Assembly: GCA_008692225.1 (NCBI GenBank)
Contig: VICG01000010.1
Location: 2,046,001-2,110,000 of the forward strand
Length of the DNA: 64,000 nt
Reading direction: 5' to 3'
From: Monilinia fructicola
Taxonomy: Eukaryota; Ascomycota; Leotiomycetes; Helotiales; Sclerotiniaceae
Each line of letters begins with the position of its first letter. The stretch's first letter is position 1. Positions 24,688 through 36,422 of the stretch are shown piece by piece. A model generated the notes under the pieces. The model did no database searches. It saw only the letters and a list, made by a program, of their open reading frames with translations, and was not told the DNA's origin. The translations under genes were made by a program, and so were the position numbers.

Positions 24688-25488
24688 TGTGAAAATTGAA
24701 AGAATTCGTGAATTAGAAGACGTATTAATTTAAAGAGAGATGAATTCGAGTTGATCGAATATTGAAAAAGAATCGAATTAATAAAGTGAACGTTAAAGTT
24801 AAAGGTAAAGGTTGAAATAGATGAAGTTTGAGTGGATTGAAGAAAGGGGAATATCTGGTAGATATTTATTAGTTATCACCAACGCCTTTGAAATTATGTC
24901 CAGGGTAGATTAGTTACCCCTGGTTCTATAGCGAATCGTATTCGTGTACTAGACCCAAAAGGAATTCTGCAGGGAACTCAAACCTCTGGTTGGTCCAAGT
25001 ACCTGAACCATGGATGGGGAATTTTGCGATAGGCTGCGGGACAGCAAATTGTGCAGATTAGACTCGAAGGGCGAGGCAATTGGCACGTTGGCATCTTGAG
25101 AAGCTGAAAGAGGGAAACGGTGAACGAAGGATGAGGATCTATCTACACAGTATGAGATTCTCGTGAATTGAGGTTGAGGTGAGGTCCATGGGTTGTCTTT
25201 AAGAAGGGTCCAACGGTATCTTCCACAAGGCTGAAAAGAATGAGAAAGGTTAAGAGTGATTCACAAGGCCCCATTCCAGCCTTGTCACGTGCATATCATC
25301 TATCAGCTTAGTCATCTCTTTGATTTCGAATTTCTTCGCCTCTTCTTCAGCCTTTCCTCGCTCTTTCAAATCATCATATCATCAAACATCGCAACATTAA
25401 CGTTACTTTGTCGCAAAAGATAATTTGAATCACAAGGTGTCAAATCCACTTCATACGACTATCATAACATCATACAACGCACATCAAC
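24688..25488. promoter_or_regulatory. Divergent promoter region of ERG6 and SLT11
   Basis: An 800-bp gap between two divergent start codons. AAAG/GTTAAAG-like short repeats lie near 24780-24815 next to the ERG6 start, and CT-rich stretches (TCTTCTTCAGCC) lie before the SLT11 start. No specific factor site is claimed. Confidence 0.5.
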
Positions 25489-26637
25489 ATGCCGCCACAA
25501 ATCAAACAAGATCTAAATCGCTCTGGTTGGGAAACCACCGACTTCCCCTCAGTCTGTGAGAATTGTCTTCCAGATAACCCCTTCGTACAGATGATCAAGC
25601 AAGATCATGGCGAAGAATGTAAAATCTGCACACGACCATTTACAGTCTTCCAATGGAAAGCCGATCGCACAGCTCGTAGCAAGCGTACCAATATCTGCCT
25701 GACATGCGCGCGGTTGAAGAATTGTTGTCAATGCTGCATGTTGGACTTGAGTTTCGGATTACCAATTGTGGTCAGAGATGCAGCTTTGAAGATGATTGCG
25801 CCGGGGCCGCAGAGTGAAGTTAACAGAGAATATTATGCGCAAAATCATGAGAAGGAGATCGAAGAGGGCAAGGGAATGGAGGAGTATGAGAAGACGGACG
25901 AGAAGGCTAGGGAACTTTTAAGGAGATTGGCGAATAGTCAGCCTTATTTCAGAAAGGGTAGAAAGATGATTACGGATGGAGAAGGTAGTAATAGTGGTGC
26001 TGCCGGTGGAAGTGAAGATGCAAAGGGAATGGCATTGGCGACTAGAGGACCAGGTCCGATACGAACACGAGATGGGCAGCCCAGCAGGGGTGCTGGGCGC
26101 GGTGGTAGAGGCGGGGCAAGAGGAGGAAGGGCTTTCCCTAGTGCGGCGCAATTACCACCTGGTCCTCGGGATATCTTACCGCCCGCCGATAAGTCGATAA
26201 CCTCGCTCTTCATCACTGGTGTGGAGGACGACTTGCCAGAGTACAAGATTAGGGATTTCTTCTCACCGTACGGGAAATTAAGATCATTGGTCTGTTCACA
26301 TATGTCACATTGCGCATTCATTAATTATGCGACGAGAGAAGGAGCCGAAGCTGCAGCAGAAGCATTACAAGGCAAAGCTATAATTGCAGGTTGTCCATTG
26401 CGAGTACAGTGGGGAAGGCCTAGACCAATTGGTACTATGGACAAGGATGAGCGTATAGCCACAGGCAGGGAAGGACGATCCGCGTTTTCGAGTTCGGGTT
26501 CGGGTCCGCAGAGGAGAGCGACTGAGGGTGGTTCTTCACAAACTGCACCTCCTAAGGATGATTTGGCGAGCATGTCTGCTGTTGCTGCTCCACCAGGTGC
26601 AGGCGACGTGCAATATGCAAGTTTAGCTGGTAATTAA
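25489..26637 (+). CDS. Pre-mRNA splicing factor Slt11/Ecm2 (RBM22-type)
   Basis: Spliceosome component that helps U2/U6 pairing and catalytic-centre assembly (human RBM22, fission yeast Cwf5). One exon of 382 aa. The N-terminal Cys-rich module carries Cys pairs (CENC, CKIC, CLTC, CQCC) between residues ~23 and 83, with the family hallmark GEECKICTRPFTVFQW and the segment RTNICLTCARLKNCCQCC. This is followed by a helical region (EKARELLRRLANSQPYF) and a Gly/Arg-rich linker. The RRM covers about residues 233-308 (SLFITGVEDDLPE ... CAFINYATREGAEAA, then LRVQWGRPRP). The frame is intact and the ATG context is good (CAACATGCCG). Confidence 0.95.
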   Translation: MPPQIKQDLNRSGWETTDFPSVCENCLPDNPFVQMIKQDHGEECKICTRPFTVFQWKADRTARSKRTNICLTCARLKNCCQCCMLDLSFGLPIVVRDAALKMIAPGPQSEVNREYYAQNHEKEIEEGKGMEEYEKTDEKARELLRRLANSQPYFRKGRKMITDGEGSNSGAAGGSEDAKGMALATRGPGPIRTRDGQPSRGAGRGGRGGARGGRAFPSAAQLPPGPRDILPPADKSITSLFITGVEDDLPEYKIRDFFSPYGKLRSLVCSHMSHCAFINYATREGAEAAAEALQGKAIIAGCPLRVQWGRPRPIGTMDKDERIATGREGRSAFSSSGSGPQRRATEGGSSQTAPPKDDLASMSAVAAPPGAGDVQYASLAGN

Positions 26638-26948
26638 GGATGCCTGAGAATATAAATTTATTTGCCGGTGTTTGGGAGTTGGGAAGCTTAAGGGTATGGA
26701 TTGGAGTGGAGTGCTCTTTTTGTATGTCTAGAAATACAATGCATATAATGACAATGTTGACCTATATGGTCACAATATGGATACACCCCGATCCTTTCCT
26801 GTTGGTTCGCATGTGAAGAGTCCATATATAGGCATACTTGCTATGCATGTCTACCTCTGTCTATCAGCCTTCCATACCCTACGTTGATATGTTCCCATTT
26901 CTATACCAATTTCACTCGTTTCACGAAACCATGTATTTTCAATATACC

Positions 26949-27457
26949 CTAGTCCTTACAAGTCTTCCCATCAATAGTAACCTTCTTTCCATTTGGCATC
27001 TTGATCGTATCATTATCTCCTCGTTCCGTATATTCGTGGATATTCAACTCTGTCAATATCTCTTAGCTTAATGTTCATTCGACCCCAGGGCCTACCGCAA
27101 AGGCCTCAAAAACTAAGGCACATAGACATAATGAAGAACAGCACCTACTATACTTTTCTTCATCCTCTGTCTTCTGTCCCTGCACAACGTTGTGCAGTAA
27201 GAACTTCGCAACATCTTCTGCATGGGTAATAGCAGCTATGGCTTCAGGTGATCCGGGGTTCAGAGATCGGTTGGTGAGGAAAAAGCTACGGGATTTTTCG
27301 CGGGCGGATGTTAGGACGGCGACATCTTCTGTGAAGGTGTTAGATTACTGCTTGCTATTTGTGTTCTCATTGTTAGATAGGGAGGAGAGGGAAGACGCGA
27401 ACCGTTGAAGGCGATTCTCGTTGCGCGGAGAAGGTGTCTGTAAGCTGCTAAGGCCAT
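26949..27457 (-). CDS. Mitochondrial zinc maintenance protein 1 (MZM1, LYR family)
   Basis: Small matrix LYR-type assembly factor; in yeast it chaperones the Rieske Fe-S protein into complex III. Found by splicing three minus-strand exons: 27457-27403, 27328-27149 and 27049-26949. Donors are GTTCGC and GTAGGT, acceptors CACAG and GACAG; the joined frame is 111 aa and ends in TAG. The N-terminus [17 protein letters not shown] is the classic LYR-like start of this family. [18 protein letters not shown] and [14 protein letters not shown] in the later exons also match the family pattern. The first donor is weak, and the gene has no single long open frame, so it is easily missed. The 3' end overlaps no other gene. 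Confidence 0.87.
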
Positions 27458-29801
27458 ATTTTCTGAGATCTACAATTGAGCCTTATCAGAAATTTTGGTC
27501 AGCATATGTAATTATTATTCCTAAAACAATTCTTGACAATAATTATACAATTGTTTACAGTATATCTTTCGAACAATATAACTCATAGCGAAAGTACCCT
27601 ATTACGTGGTAAAAGACGAACATATTGCCGGCTTTCAAAGAACATGGATAGATAAGGCTTGAAAGAGAAATGGAGAGTGGCCAATGTACAGCTTGTGGTA
27701 GAACAATGTACAAGTTTTGAGAATGCCACTGATTTCGATTATCTATAACCAACCTCGCTCGCAATGTGGCACGGAAGAGAACATGATATGCCTGAAGACT
27801 ACCACACGCGGCAATCATCTCCGCAGCATTATTACAAGGATCACTGATAGGAGTAGGAAGTCTCTGAACGACTTTTTTAGCCAGAGTGGGAATACACTAG
27901 GAACAACCGCAACTATTTGCACTTGCTATGGGTCGCGAATAGACTGCGAGTGTCTCAATGGCAGTCCCACCAAGTACGAGGGAGGTCGATTAAAGAGGAA
28001 GCAGCGCAAATCCAGCCTGGGAGGCAGAGAATTTCAAATATGAATCCTACTTTACAGCGTTGGTCGACCTCAGAGCAGATGTTTGACACCATAACCGAAT
28101 CCATGTGATCTAGTCCTGCATCTTCTTACATCTCAACAATGTGGTAGTTTGACGGCGACCCGAAGATAGCTTGCTCAGATTCTTCATTTGATTGGTCCAG
28201 TTTATACACAATAGCCTCAAGTCATCCCGAAGATTACAAAAAAGCCGAGTAGTCCAATGGAACTATTTCATGTTTTCCATTTAATCGATGAGAAAATCTT
28301 CAAAGAAGCCAATGATACTATCATTAGCAGAGAATTCAGTGCTCGATTGCCTACTGTTCTCAAAACTACTAGTGTAGAACACCATACACAAAAACGAAAT
28401 TGCCTAAGAAGATAAGAAAAAGGCTAGGGCAGAAGCAAGGAGAGAGAAAGCCAGTTAGGCCTTGCTGCTTTTAAGCTCTTCACAGCAGACTGGCCCCCTT
28501 TTATAAATTAAAAATTCGAAAAATCCAATGGAACCATCACTACTAGTGAGCCCAAAGATTAATTATCCACTCCTCTCACAGGGACCGACGGGTTACCAAA
28601 TTTGAAGACAAGCGGAAATCAAACGTACAGAAGAAATAAAGTCCAAGTCTAAACTTCGCTTAAGCTCATTTTACATGCAATACTAGAATATTGCGAAGAT
28701 GCGGAAAAATTCAGCTAACAACGCCAGGCTGCGCAACGAAGCAATGCCAGATAATGAAGTAAAACCAAAAAAAAAACAACAAAGCTGGATAAAGGAATAA
28801 AACTGGAGAATGATAAGCGGCCTTGGCCAGAAGACGCACCTTTAGAAACTTTGATGGCAGTTGGAAGGAATATGGCTCAAAGCTGGGAATAAGGTTGGTG
28901 AGCAGGATAACTCTGTGGAGGTGAATGTCGATACAGGTACAATGATCCGAGAATCCTGTGCTACAATCAGAATTTTGACTCCAAGAGAGGAATTGAAGAG
29001 ACTGGAGATGTTATGAGGGAGCGATCGCAGGTAGCAAGCTACACGGGACACGGGACTATTTATGACTTAAGATGGGGGATGAAAGCTTGAATGTAGGAGT
29101 TGATCTTAGGAGTTTTGGGATTTTCAAACCATACCACGGGCATCTAAAAGGAAAATAATCAAACTGATTGAGAGCTGGAAGGAAAGAGTGCGTGCCGCGT
29201 GAGTTAGATTCTGAACAAGATCTCTTGCTTAGAGACTTCGGCCTGCTTAGGTAAGCGGACCATACTGAATGGAATATCCGAGATAGAGCGCAATGTTCTA
29301 ACAACGTCCACGGGTATAATCTAATCAAGTGACTGGGGGTTCGAACTCTTTCTCATATCATATCATAAACCGGAGAGAACGTCATTCAAATTTATCTGGT
29401 GTTTTATTATCATTTTAGCTCAACGCTGAAATTGCTAGCTAGGCGATTCTCCCAATAATGAACATTGCATGCGTACTCAACGAAATATCACCCAGTATAC
29501 TAGTAAAAATATCCTGAGAAATCTGTAAAATTTGCACATCTAACAGAATACGTCAAATCATTAATAGATTTCAAATATAGCTTCAAGTAGTTAGAAAACG
29601 ATTAATTACTAAATTTTATATTTTGGTTGGTTTAGAATCTGCTATGTATGTGATTTCTTTCGAGGCCGCAAGTAAGTTCAAAAGTTCTACATAGCGGCAG
29701 AAACTAGAGGGCGGTGAGTTAGGCGAACATTTTTTTCGATCCGCATTCTAGCCTTTTCTTTCTCCCCTCCAATTTGTGAACAAAACAATCAATAATTAAA
29801 A
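27458..29801. other. 2.3 kb intergenic region between divergent genes
   Basis: Between the MZM1 and ZUO1 starts. Short frames (27555-27818, 27717-28043, 28842-29051, 29056-29328) have no domain features. A phrase TCCAATGGAAC occurs twice, near 28252 and 28527, in otherwise dissimilar surroundings. I see no RNA gene or transposon. Confidence 0.45.
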
Positions 29802-31197
29802 ATGGCTTCTCATACTCAAGTTGCCTTACCGCTCCCTGTCCTCCCAGAAGGGTGGTCTGCAGAGAAAGATTTCAAAGCTGTTGCTAGCGTTTCTGCTGCA
29901 ACTCAAAGAAGCCTCGAACCTGTTGGTCCTCACTTTCTCGCCCACGCCCGCCGAGCTCGTCACAAGCGTACCTTCTCCGAAGATGATCGCATCGAAGCCC
30001 AGAACAATGTCAAGAAAGTAGAGGATGATGATCTCGGAGAGATCAGTGAACCTGAGGACCCAATGATGTTGTCCCGGGATGCCAAGGACTGGAAGGTAAA
30101 TCCGAATACTCGTCAACCCCATTATACTTGTGTTAACCCTTGATGAATAGAACCAAGATCACTATGCCGTTCTCGGTCTCAGCAAATACAGATACAAGGC
30201 AACTGAAGAACAAATCAAGAAGGCACACCGAAAGAAGGTCTTGAAGCATCACCCGGATAAGAGAGCTGCCACTGGTGCCACCGAAGATGACAACTTCTTC
30301 AAGTGCATTCAAAAGGCCACCGATCTCCTTCTTGATCCCGTCAAGCGTCGTCAATTCGATTCCGTTGATGAAGCTGCCGATGTTGCCCCACCATCCAAGA
30401 AGGACCAGAAGGACAAGAAACTTTTCTACAAGAAGTGGAGTTCATGTTTCAAGGCCGAGGGTCGTTTCTCCAAGATTCAACCAGTTCCCAAGTTTGGTGA
30501 TGATAACAGCTCCAAGGAGGAAGTTGAGAACTTCTATAACTTCTTCTACAACTTCGATTCATGGAGATCTTTCGAATACCAAGATGAGGATGTTCCAGAT
30601 GATAACGAGAACCGTGATCAGAAACGTCACATGGAGCGTAAGAACAACAACGCACGCAGGAAGAAGAAGACCGAGGATTCTGCTCGTCTAAGAAAATTGT
30701 TGGATGAAGCTTCCGCAGCCGATGAGCGTATCAAGCGTTTCAGACAAGAAGCCAACAAGGAGAAGAACAAGAAGAAGATCGAGAGAGAAGAAGCTGAGGC
30801 AAAAGCCAAGGCTGAGAAAGAAGCTCAAAAGAAGGCTGAGGAGCAAGCTGCTAAGGAGGCTGAAGAGAAAGCCAAGGCCGACAAGGAGCAAGGAAAGAAG
30901 GCTAAGGAAGCCGCCAAGGCTGCTGTCAAGAAGAACAGGCGTGTCTTGAAGGGAAGTGTCAAGGACGCCAACTACTTTGCTGGAAGTGGAGCTGCACCAG
31001 CGTCTGCTATTGACAGTGTCTTGAGTGATGTTGAGTTGGTACAAGGCAAGATTGATCCCGACGAGTGCGCCGCTTTGGCTGGTAAGCTTAACGGCTTGAA
31101 GCTCGCAGATGAGATTAAGGCTGTCTGGAGCGAGGAGGTCAAGAGATTGATTGATGCTGGCAAGCTCAAGGAGGGTGAGGCCAAGAACCTTGCTTAG
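29802..31197 (+). CDS. Zuotin/MPP11 ribosome-associated J-protein
   Basis: Hsp40 partner in the ribosome-associated complex (with Ssz1), stimulating Ssb-type Hsp70 on nascent chains in the cytosol. Exons 29802-30095 and 30151-31197; the 55-nt intron has a GTAAAT donor and AATAG acceptor, phase 0; 446 aa. The J domain runs from about residue 100 (DHYAVLGLSKYRYKA) with HPD at about 132-134 (KHHPDKR). Next comes the zuotin homology domain (FYKKWSSCFK ... NFYNFFYNFDSWRSFEY). A long Lys/Glu/Ala-rich charged helix follows, which binds ribosomes in the family. The C-terminus is shorter than in human MPP11 and lacks SANT domains, as in yeast Zuo1. The frame is intact. Confidence 0.96.
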
Positions 31198-32196
31198 ATT
31201 GTGTATCTGCCTTGCACTTGTGCATAATTGGGCGATGTGGTAGAAACAATTTAGATATAGAATGAAGTTTTCATGACTCTTCTAAAAAAGCTTTGCATTG
31301 TCTCATGTTGTAGCGATGTCTCTCTGTAGGTTTCGCAACCGAGTCATATAATTGAATCGGCCGAGGCTAGCGATTATCTCCCCCCTTTATTATTAAAGTC
31401 CCAGCTTTCTCCGAAATCTCGGATGACAGTCACAGGAAGTAATCCCATCCGTCTCCCACTCTGGATGTGTATCAGATACAAAATCTATTTCCTTCCTATC
31501 CTTTTCCTTCAAATTACCCTTACGTCTCCAAAAAATTCTCCTATTCGCATCTTTCAAATTCACCAGTACCCGACACATCATACTCAATTTAGTCCTATAT
31601 CTATCTTAGCATATCACATCACATCAAATCCAAAGCAGGGGATAGTGTTAAATCGGTTATCATTAAATAAAGATAAAAATCCAGAGACTAGATTCTTGCC
31701 CACCCCTAGTTGCAGTCAAATCAAATAAATCAAATAAACAAGATGCAGCGACCATAGCCTTATATGTTCGTCCTATTTCCTGCTTTGGATGAAACCTTAG
31801 ATAGGAATTTGCCAGCATGGTCCTGTCGTAAATCTAAGAAAGAAGTGGCGAGAATGGAAGATCGCCGCTGAATAGATGTTTTCGGATCATTTTCGTCACG
31901 TCGCGAGATAAGAAGGGAAAATTTTGAGTAAGTGATGTTGGATATTGATGTTTGTATAAAAAATTGAGCTGTATTGGAAATCTCTTCGAGTTCAAAGTAG
32001 AGTGGCCTAACGGCAAATATGGATAAAGTGTGTTGCATGAAAGATATCAATTTGCTGATGCGATGAAGCGAAGATTGCGTGGTTTTGAGGATGGGACATG
32101 TAGGTCAATGACTGTATTTCGAAAGTGCTCGATGAAAACTGGGTAGGCCAAGACAGGAAGCTGCTTCCCGGAGGCAACCCAGCAGACAGTATGATA
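31198..32196. other. Intergenic, convergent 3' ends
   Basis: About 1 kb between the 3' ends of ZUO1 and the GTPase gene. It contains AT-rich ATCAAATAAATCAAATAAA near 31716-31740. No gene is supported. Confidence 0.5.
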
Positions 32197-35100
32197 TCAA
32201 AAATGGTCTCCTTCCTCAACATCTGAGGCCGGGCCAGCTATATCCATTTGATCCTGGGCTCCAACTCGCAATAACTCATCCAAGTCATCAGAAATCTCGC
32301 TGTCAGAAGGCTCATCTGAGATGGGAACTTGTTGGTTCTGCGACTCGACCTCAGGCTCAGCTTGCCAGGCTTTGTAAAGCTGGTCGAAGTGGGGTTCGAG
32401 AGCGTGACGAAGATTGATTTTAAGTTTTGAATGAACTCGTCTCTGATTGTGACGAGTTCCCAAAGCAGTATGCTGCCCAAGAACATCGATAAACTGTTGC
32501 TTGATGATTTCGAGACTGTCGGTGAAGACTCTTTGAAATTTTTCCAGGAAGGCTTTTCACAGGCTTCTTGGAAAGCCTCTCTCATTTTGGTTGAGGCGCT
32601 GTTATACATAGCCAGACCACCATCTCCCTTGAGGTGAGCTTTGTGGGACGCTTTGTTTCGCTCATACGTTCCAGTGCCTAAAAGAAGTTTAGTAATGCGT
32701 ATTTCACGACAAGTTTGGCCGAATCACCTGTTTCATCGCCACATGATTGGTAGATTTCTTGCCCTGGCTGATATCAGAATTGATCACGATGAAAATTTGA
32801 GCACCAACTTACAAGTCTCTTCACACTCTGTTTTAATCAATCGCCAGATATCCTTTGTAGAAGTATCGAAATCAGCAAAAACAACACTGGCACCTTGCTT
32901 GAGTCGACGTCTATGTGCTAGGACGCTGTCTTTAATGTTCTCAAGGCTATCTCGGAAGGATGCTGAGATATCATCAGCCGCACTCAAGGATAAACCAGCA
33001 AACTCTGTGATGAGGATATCAACTCGCTCGTCATAAGGTTTCTTTAGTGCAGGTAGTTTTTTTGTGAATAATTTGGTCCCAGAGGGTCAGCATGTGCTTC
33101 AGAAATGCGTTATTTCTTAAAGTAGTTAGCCAATGTACACAACATAACGACAAATTTAACTTACAATTGCTCATTCCAATCGAAGTTTTTTCCCGCCTTT
33201 TCTGAGATCCATACTCCAGATCTCTTGTTGATTGCTCGTGAGTATTCCAGGCGATTGTTTCTGAACCCAGCTTCTTAGGACTAACTTTCTCTCTTCTTCG
33301 TAAGCTTTCATAGCAATGTCTTCAAACTGAGGGTATAGCTGATCTGCAACAAGCTTTTCTATGGCATAGCTAGTATCGAAATTAAGCTCCTCAAATTCCT
33401 TCAAAATTTAGAGTTAGAACATGAAAAAATATGCACCTGAGCATTGGAAATCTCCTACCTGTTCTAACGCTCTACACATCTCATCAAGCTTGGCGTCGAC
33501 GATCGCTCGCTCGTCAGCTCCATCTTGAAGTCAGTTATTGTATCGGCTGACCATATATCGAGTAGGGCCGCAGCGTTCGCAACTTCTTCATTGAATGTAC
33601 GGGCATTGCGTAGACGAGGCTCCCATATGGTTGCTATCAAAGCATCCCTGAATTTAGGAATCCCAGTATCATCTCTTGTGAAAAACCCGCTTTCAAGGGC
33701 TTTGGATGGTTGACCAGTACACAAATTCATGAAGGCTTGTGCAGAAAGGCAAAAAATTTGCAAGGGTTTTTGAAGCGTCCTTTTCTCCAATTTCTTTCCT
33801 GCAACCTCAAATTCCTCCGTGATTGCTGCTATCTGTATCTCATTCCTGTTCTTGATGCATTCTGACTTTAATCTGCATCTAGTGTTTGCCAAGTCAGTCT
33901 CACTGCTTTGTTTCTTAGTCTGCAAGGTCCAGAGTTTGTTTGATTGGCTGTTAACCTCCATCTGAAAATTGCTACGAGCATTTTGAGCTTGGGAAAGTGT
34001 AGTTTCAGGGGATACAGAGTCTACTAAAGCTTGTGAGTATTAGCAGTAACTAAAAAATTCAATATAGTCCAAAACGTACCATTTTCATCATCTCTTTTGC
34101 GTTTTTGGCCGGCTACTACCTGCCCATTGAAATTGCTTTTGATAGCTCTATTTAACTTGGCAATTTTTTTGATTCCCTTGTCGCGTTTTGAAGCAAGTAC
34201 TTTCAACACTTGCTCGATGGCCTCGAGGCGAGCTTCTGTTTCTTTGATGCGATGAATGTCATCTTGGAGTTTCAACCCCAGATCTGGATGATCTGAAAGG
34301 TATCGTTCCACAGACAAGGATTCATCAATCTTGGAAACAACAAAGAAAAGTGATTCTGCTGTGAAGAGTCCCTATTTCAAGTCAGTAAGCATACTCAGCA
34401 AATAGAATAATTACATGCATCAAACTGCATGTTCCTCTTCTGTATAGAATTGAGCATCTCATGGGCCCCCTTGTCGCTTCCAGCTCTTACACTAGGCGAA
34501 ACAACGCAAGATATGTTGAGGTTTTTAAGATGGTTTCGAGCAATAGCATTTCTGGCTGCGCTAGTGTCATGAACACCTGGAAGATCGACAAAAACAATGC
34601 CAGCCTTGAGAATAGCTGCCTTTGTGAAAATTTTCACAACCTTGACTAGGGGCCATAAGGAGTGACTGACACCGCCATCCTTCTTCTTGCTAGTGTCAAT
34701 GTATGGTTTGATGGCAGTAGCAAATTCCTTGAGATCGTCTGCCTCTATGATACGCCTCTTGTCCATCAGAAGCTGAACGTTCGTTCTTGCCAAGAGCTCA
34801 TCAACTGAAGTTTTGAGGCCAGTCTTCCAACTCCTTGAACTCTGGAAAGACACACTTGTACTTTGAAGCCGTATCCTGCATTCTCTGCAAGATTTCAGTG
34901 TCTGGCTCCCCTTCTTCCTCTTCAATCCCCGACTTCCACTTCCCCATATCCTCATAGAACTCCTCTAGTTCTCGTCGAATTTCAGATTCACTAACTCCTT
35001 CAATCAAGGCACTATACAAGAAGTCTGAGTCATCCCGATTGTTATAGGAAATTTCTACGATGACAGCGGTTGACGCGGTCTCATCGCTAACTGGGAGCAG

Positions 35101-35652
35101 ATTCTCCTCGCCAAGAAGAGCATTGATAACAGATGATTTACCTGTTCCACTACCTCCGAGGAAGCCAATGTGTATTTGACATTCTCGCTTCTCTTTGTAA
35201 ACCTGGACTATGTTCTGGTTCAGCAATGGACCACAAAAGTGAAAGACCGATTACTTGCCATGTCTGTTGATTCTGTGCTTAACAGATGGGATAAGCTGTT
35301 GATGATCTTTTAATATCCGAGTTACTGCTTGAATAAAGGTATTGCCATGCTCAGCTGCATCTTCCAAGATCTTTACTACCTTTACCCGAGGTTGTTCAGA
35401 AAGATCACCTTCCCATAGAGATTTAGGTCTAGTTGTCTTGGTCACAGTATTCTGTGATGATAAAGCAGCAAGTGACTTGACGATCTGCTTCTTCGCAGCA
35501 GACTTTCTAGTGGAGGGCTCTTTTGCCGTAGCTCTACCTGCTGGCATCTGGATTTTGATGGAAGATGTAGACTCGTTTTCGGGAGATCGAGATGAGCCAG
35601 CTTCGTGTTTGATATGTTTGCCTGCCATCGAAACCCGCGTTGGGCTTCTCAT
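32197..35652 (-). CDS. Dynamin-like large GTPase (nuclear GTPase SLIP-GC-type), frame-disrupted
   Basis: Eight exons on the minus strand: 35652-35259, 35207-34419, 34371-34080, 34023-33459, 33398-33165, 33115-32813, 32763-32728 and 32677-32197. Introns are 47-60 nt. The G domain is clear: P-loop GGSGTGKSS at about residues 149-157 and DLPGV at about 338-342. The rest is helical and charged, with a basic KRKRDDE element near the centre and an acidic C-terminus. It resembles the fungal relatives of vertebrate SLIP-GC; the fungal role is unknown. Two introns appear to be GC-AG (35258-35208 with GCAAGT; 34418-34372 with GCATGT). Five one-base indels break the frame, near 34811-34814, 33512, 33185-33190, 33058-33064 and 32570. 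Correcting them gives 3,093 coding bases, exactly 1,031 codons. It could be an assembly-damaged gene or a young pseudogene. Confidence 0.8.
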
Positions 35653-36422
35653 TTTTGGGGGGATGAGATGAAACCGAAGAAAATCAATTGAGATAAAAGT
35701 TTAAGTGTTTAGAAGGAAATAGCAAAATCCACAAACGCTTAGATGGTTCGTTCCCAACTTAGGGTGGGCTTTAATTGATAGGATATAGATCAGAAGCAAG
35801 GTGAGAAGAAGAGTGTCGGTTAAGGATGTTCGAAGGAGAAAGGGTGCAGGTGGGGCGGTTGAGTATACTAGGTAGAGATCGAGTTCAAAGGTGAACAGGT
35901 TCTGATGCTACGTGAGCAAGCGAACAGAGAATACCTAGGTAGTAGGTTGCACGCGAAATCGCTGACGTATGAAATTTGATGAATTCTCCTAGATTTGATG
36001 GTGAACAAGGACTTATTCGAGGTATCGTGATGGGGAAAATTGTAATCGCGGTGATGATCAGTTGAGAGGCGAGTAAATATTGTGAATACCTACTGGAGGG
36101 AAGGACTATGATTCGAGTGCGGGGTAGCAGTTCAAAAAAGTAACATGATACTCTTGGCCCAGACAAGAAGCAAACATGGGGGAATCTCCACAGATAGCCA
36201 GGCTTGTTGATATCGAAGTTTTTGTGCACATCGTGGAAGGCTTGCTCTTACCTTGCCAGAGAGGCGACTTGGTTGTAAACTTCAAGAAGTGTATGCACCT
36301 AGCTCTTGCTTTGGCTGCTTGTCACCCATCATAAGAGGCATTTTATTCTCAACACTAGGTATGTACATGCATTTCCCGACAGCGCCCCATATCCACCGAA
36401 CCACGATACCAATGTGAATTCC
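35653..36422. other. Intergenic region upstream of the GTPase gene
   Basis: A 770-bp gap between the GTPase start and the 3' end of the NDUFA8-like gene; presumably the GTPase promoter. Short frames only. Confidence 0.45.

Noticed and set aside
29286..29360. GGGGGTTCGAACTC, similar to a tRNA T-loop
   Set aside because: No matching acceptor or anticodon stem could be formed with the upstream 70 bases.
34805..34853. A 49-nt intron (GTGTCT donor) to explain the GTPase frame change
   Set aside because: It would delete a protein-like stretch leading into the SVDELL region, and the donor is poor. One extra A in AAAA gives a smoother junction.
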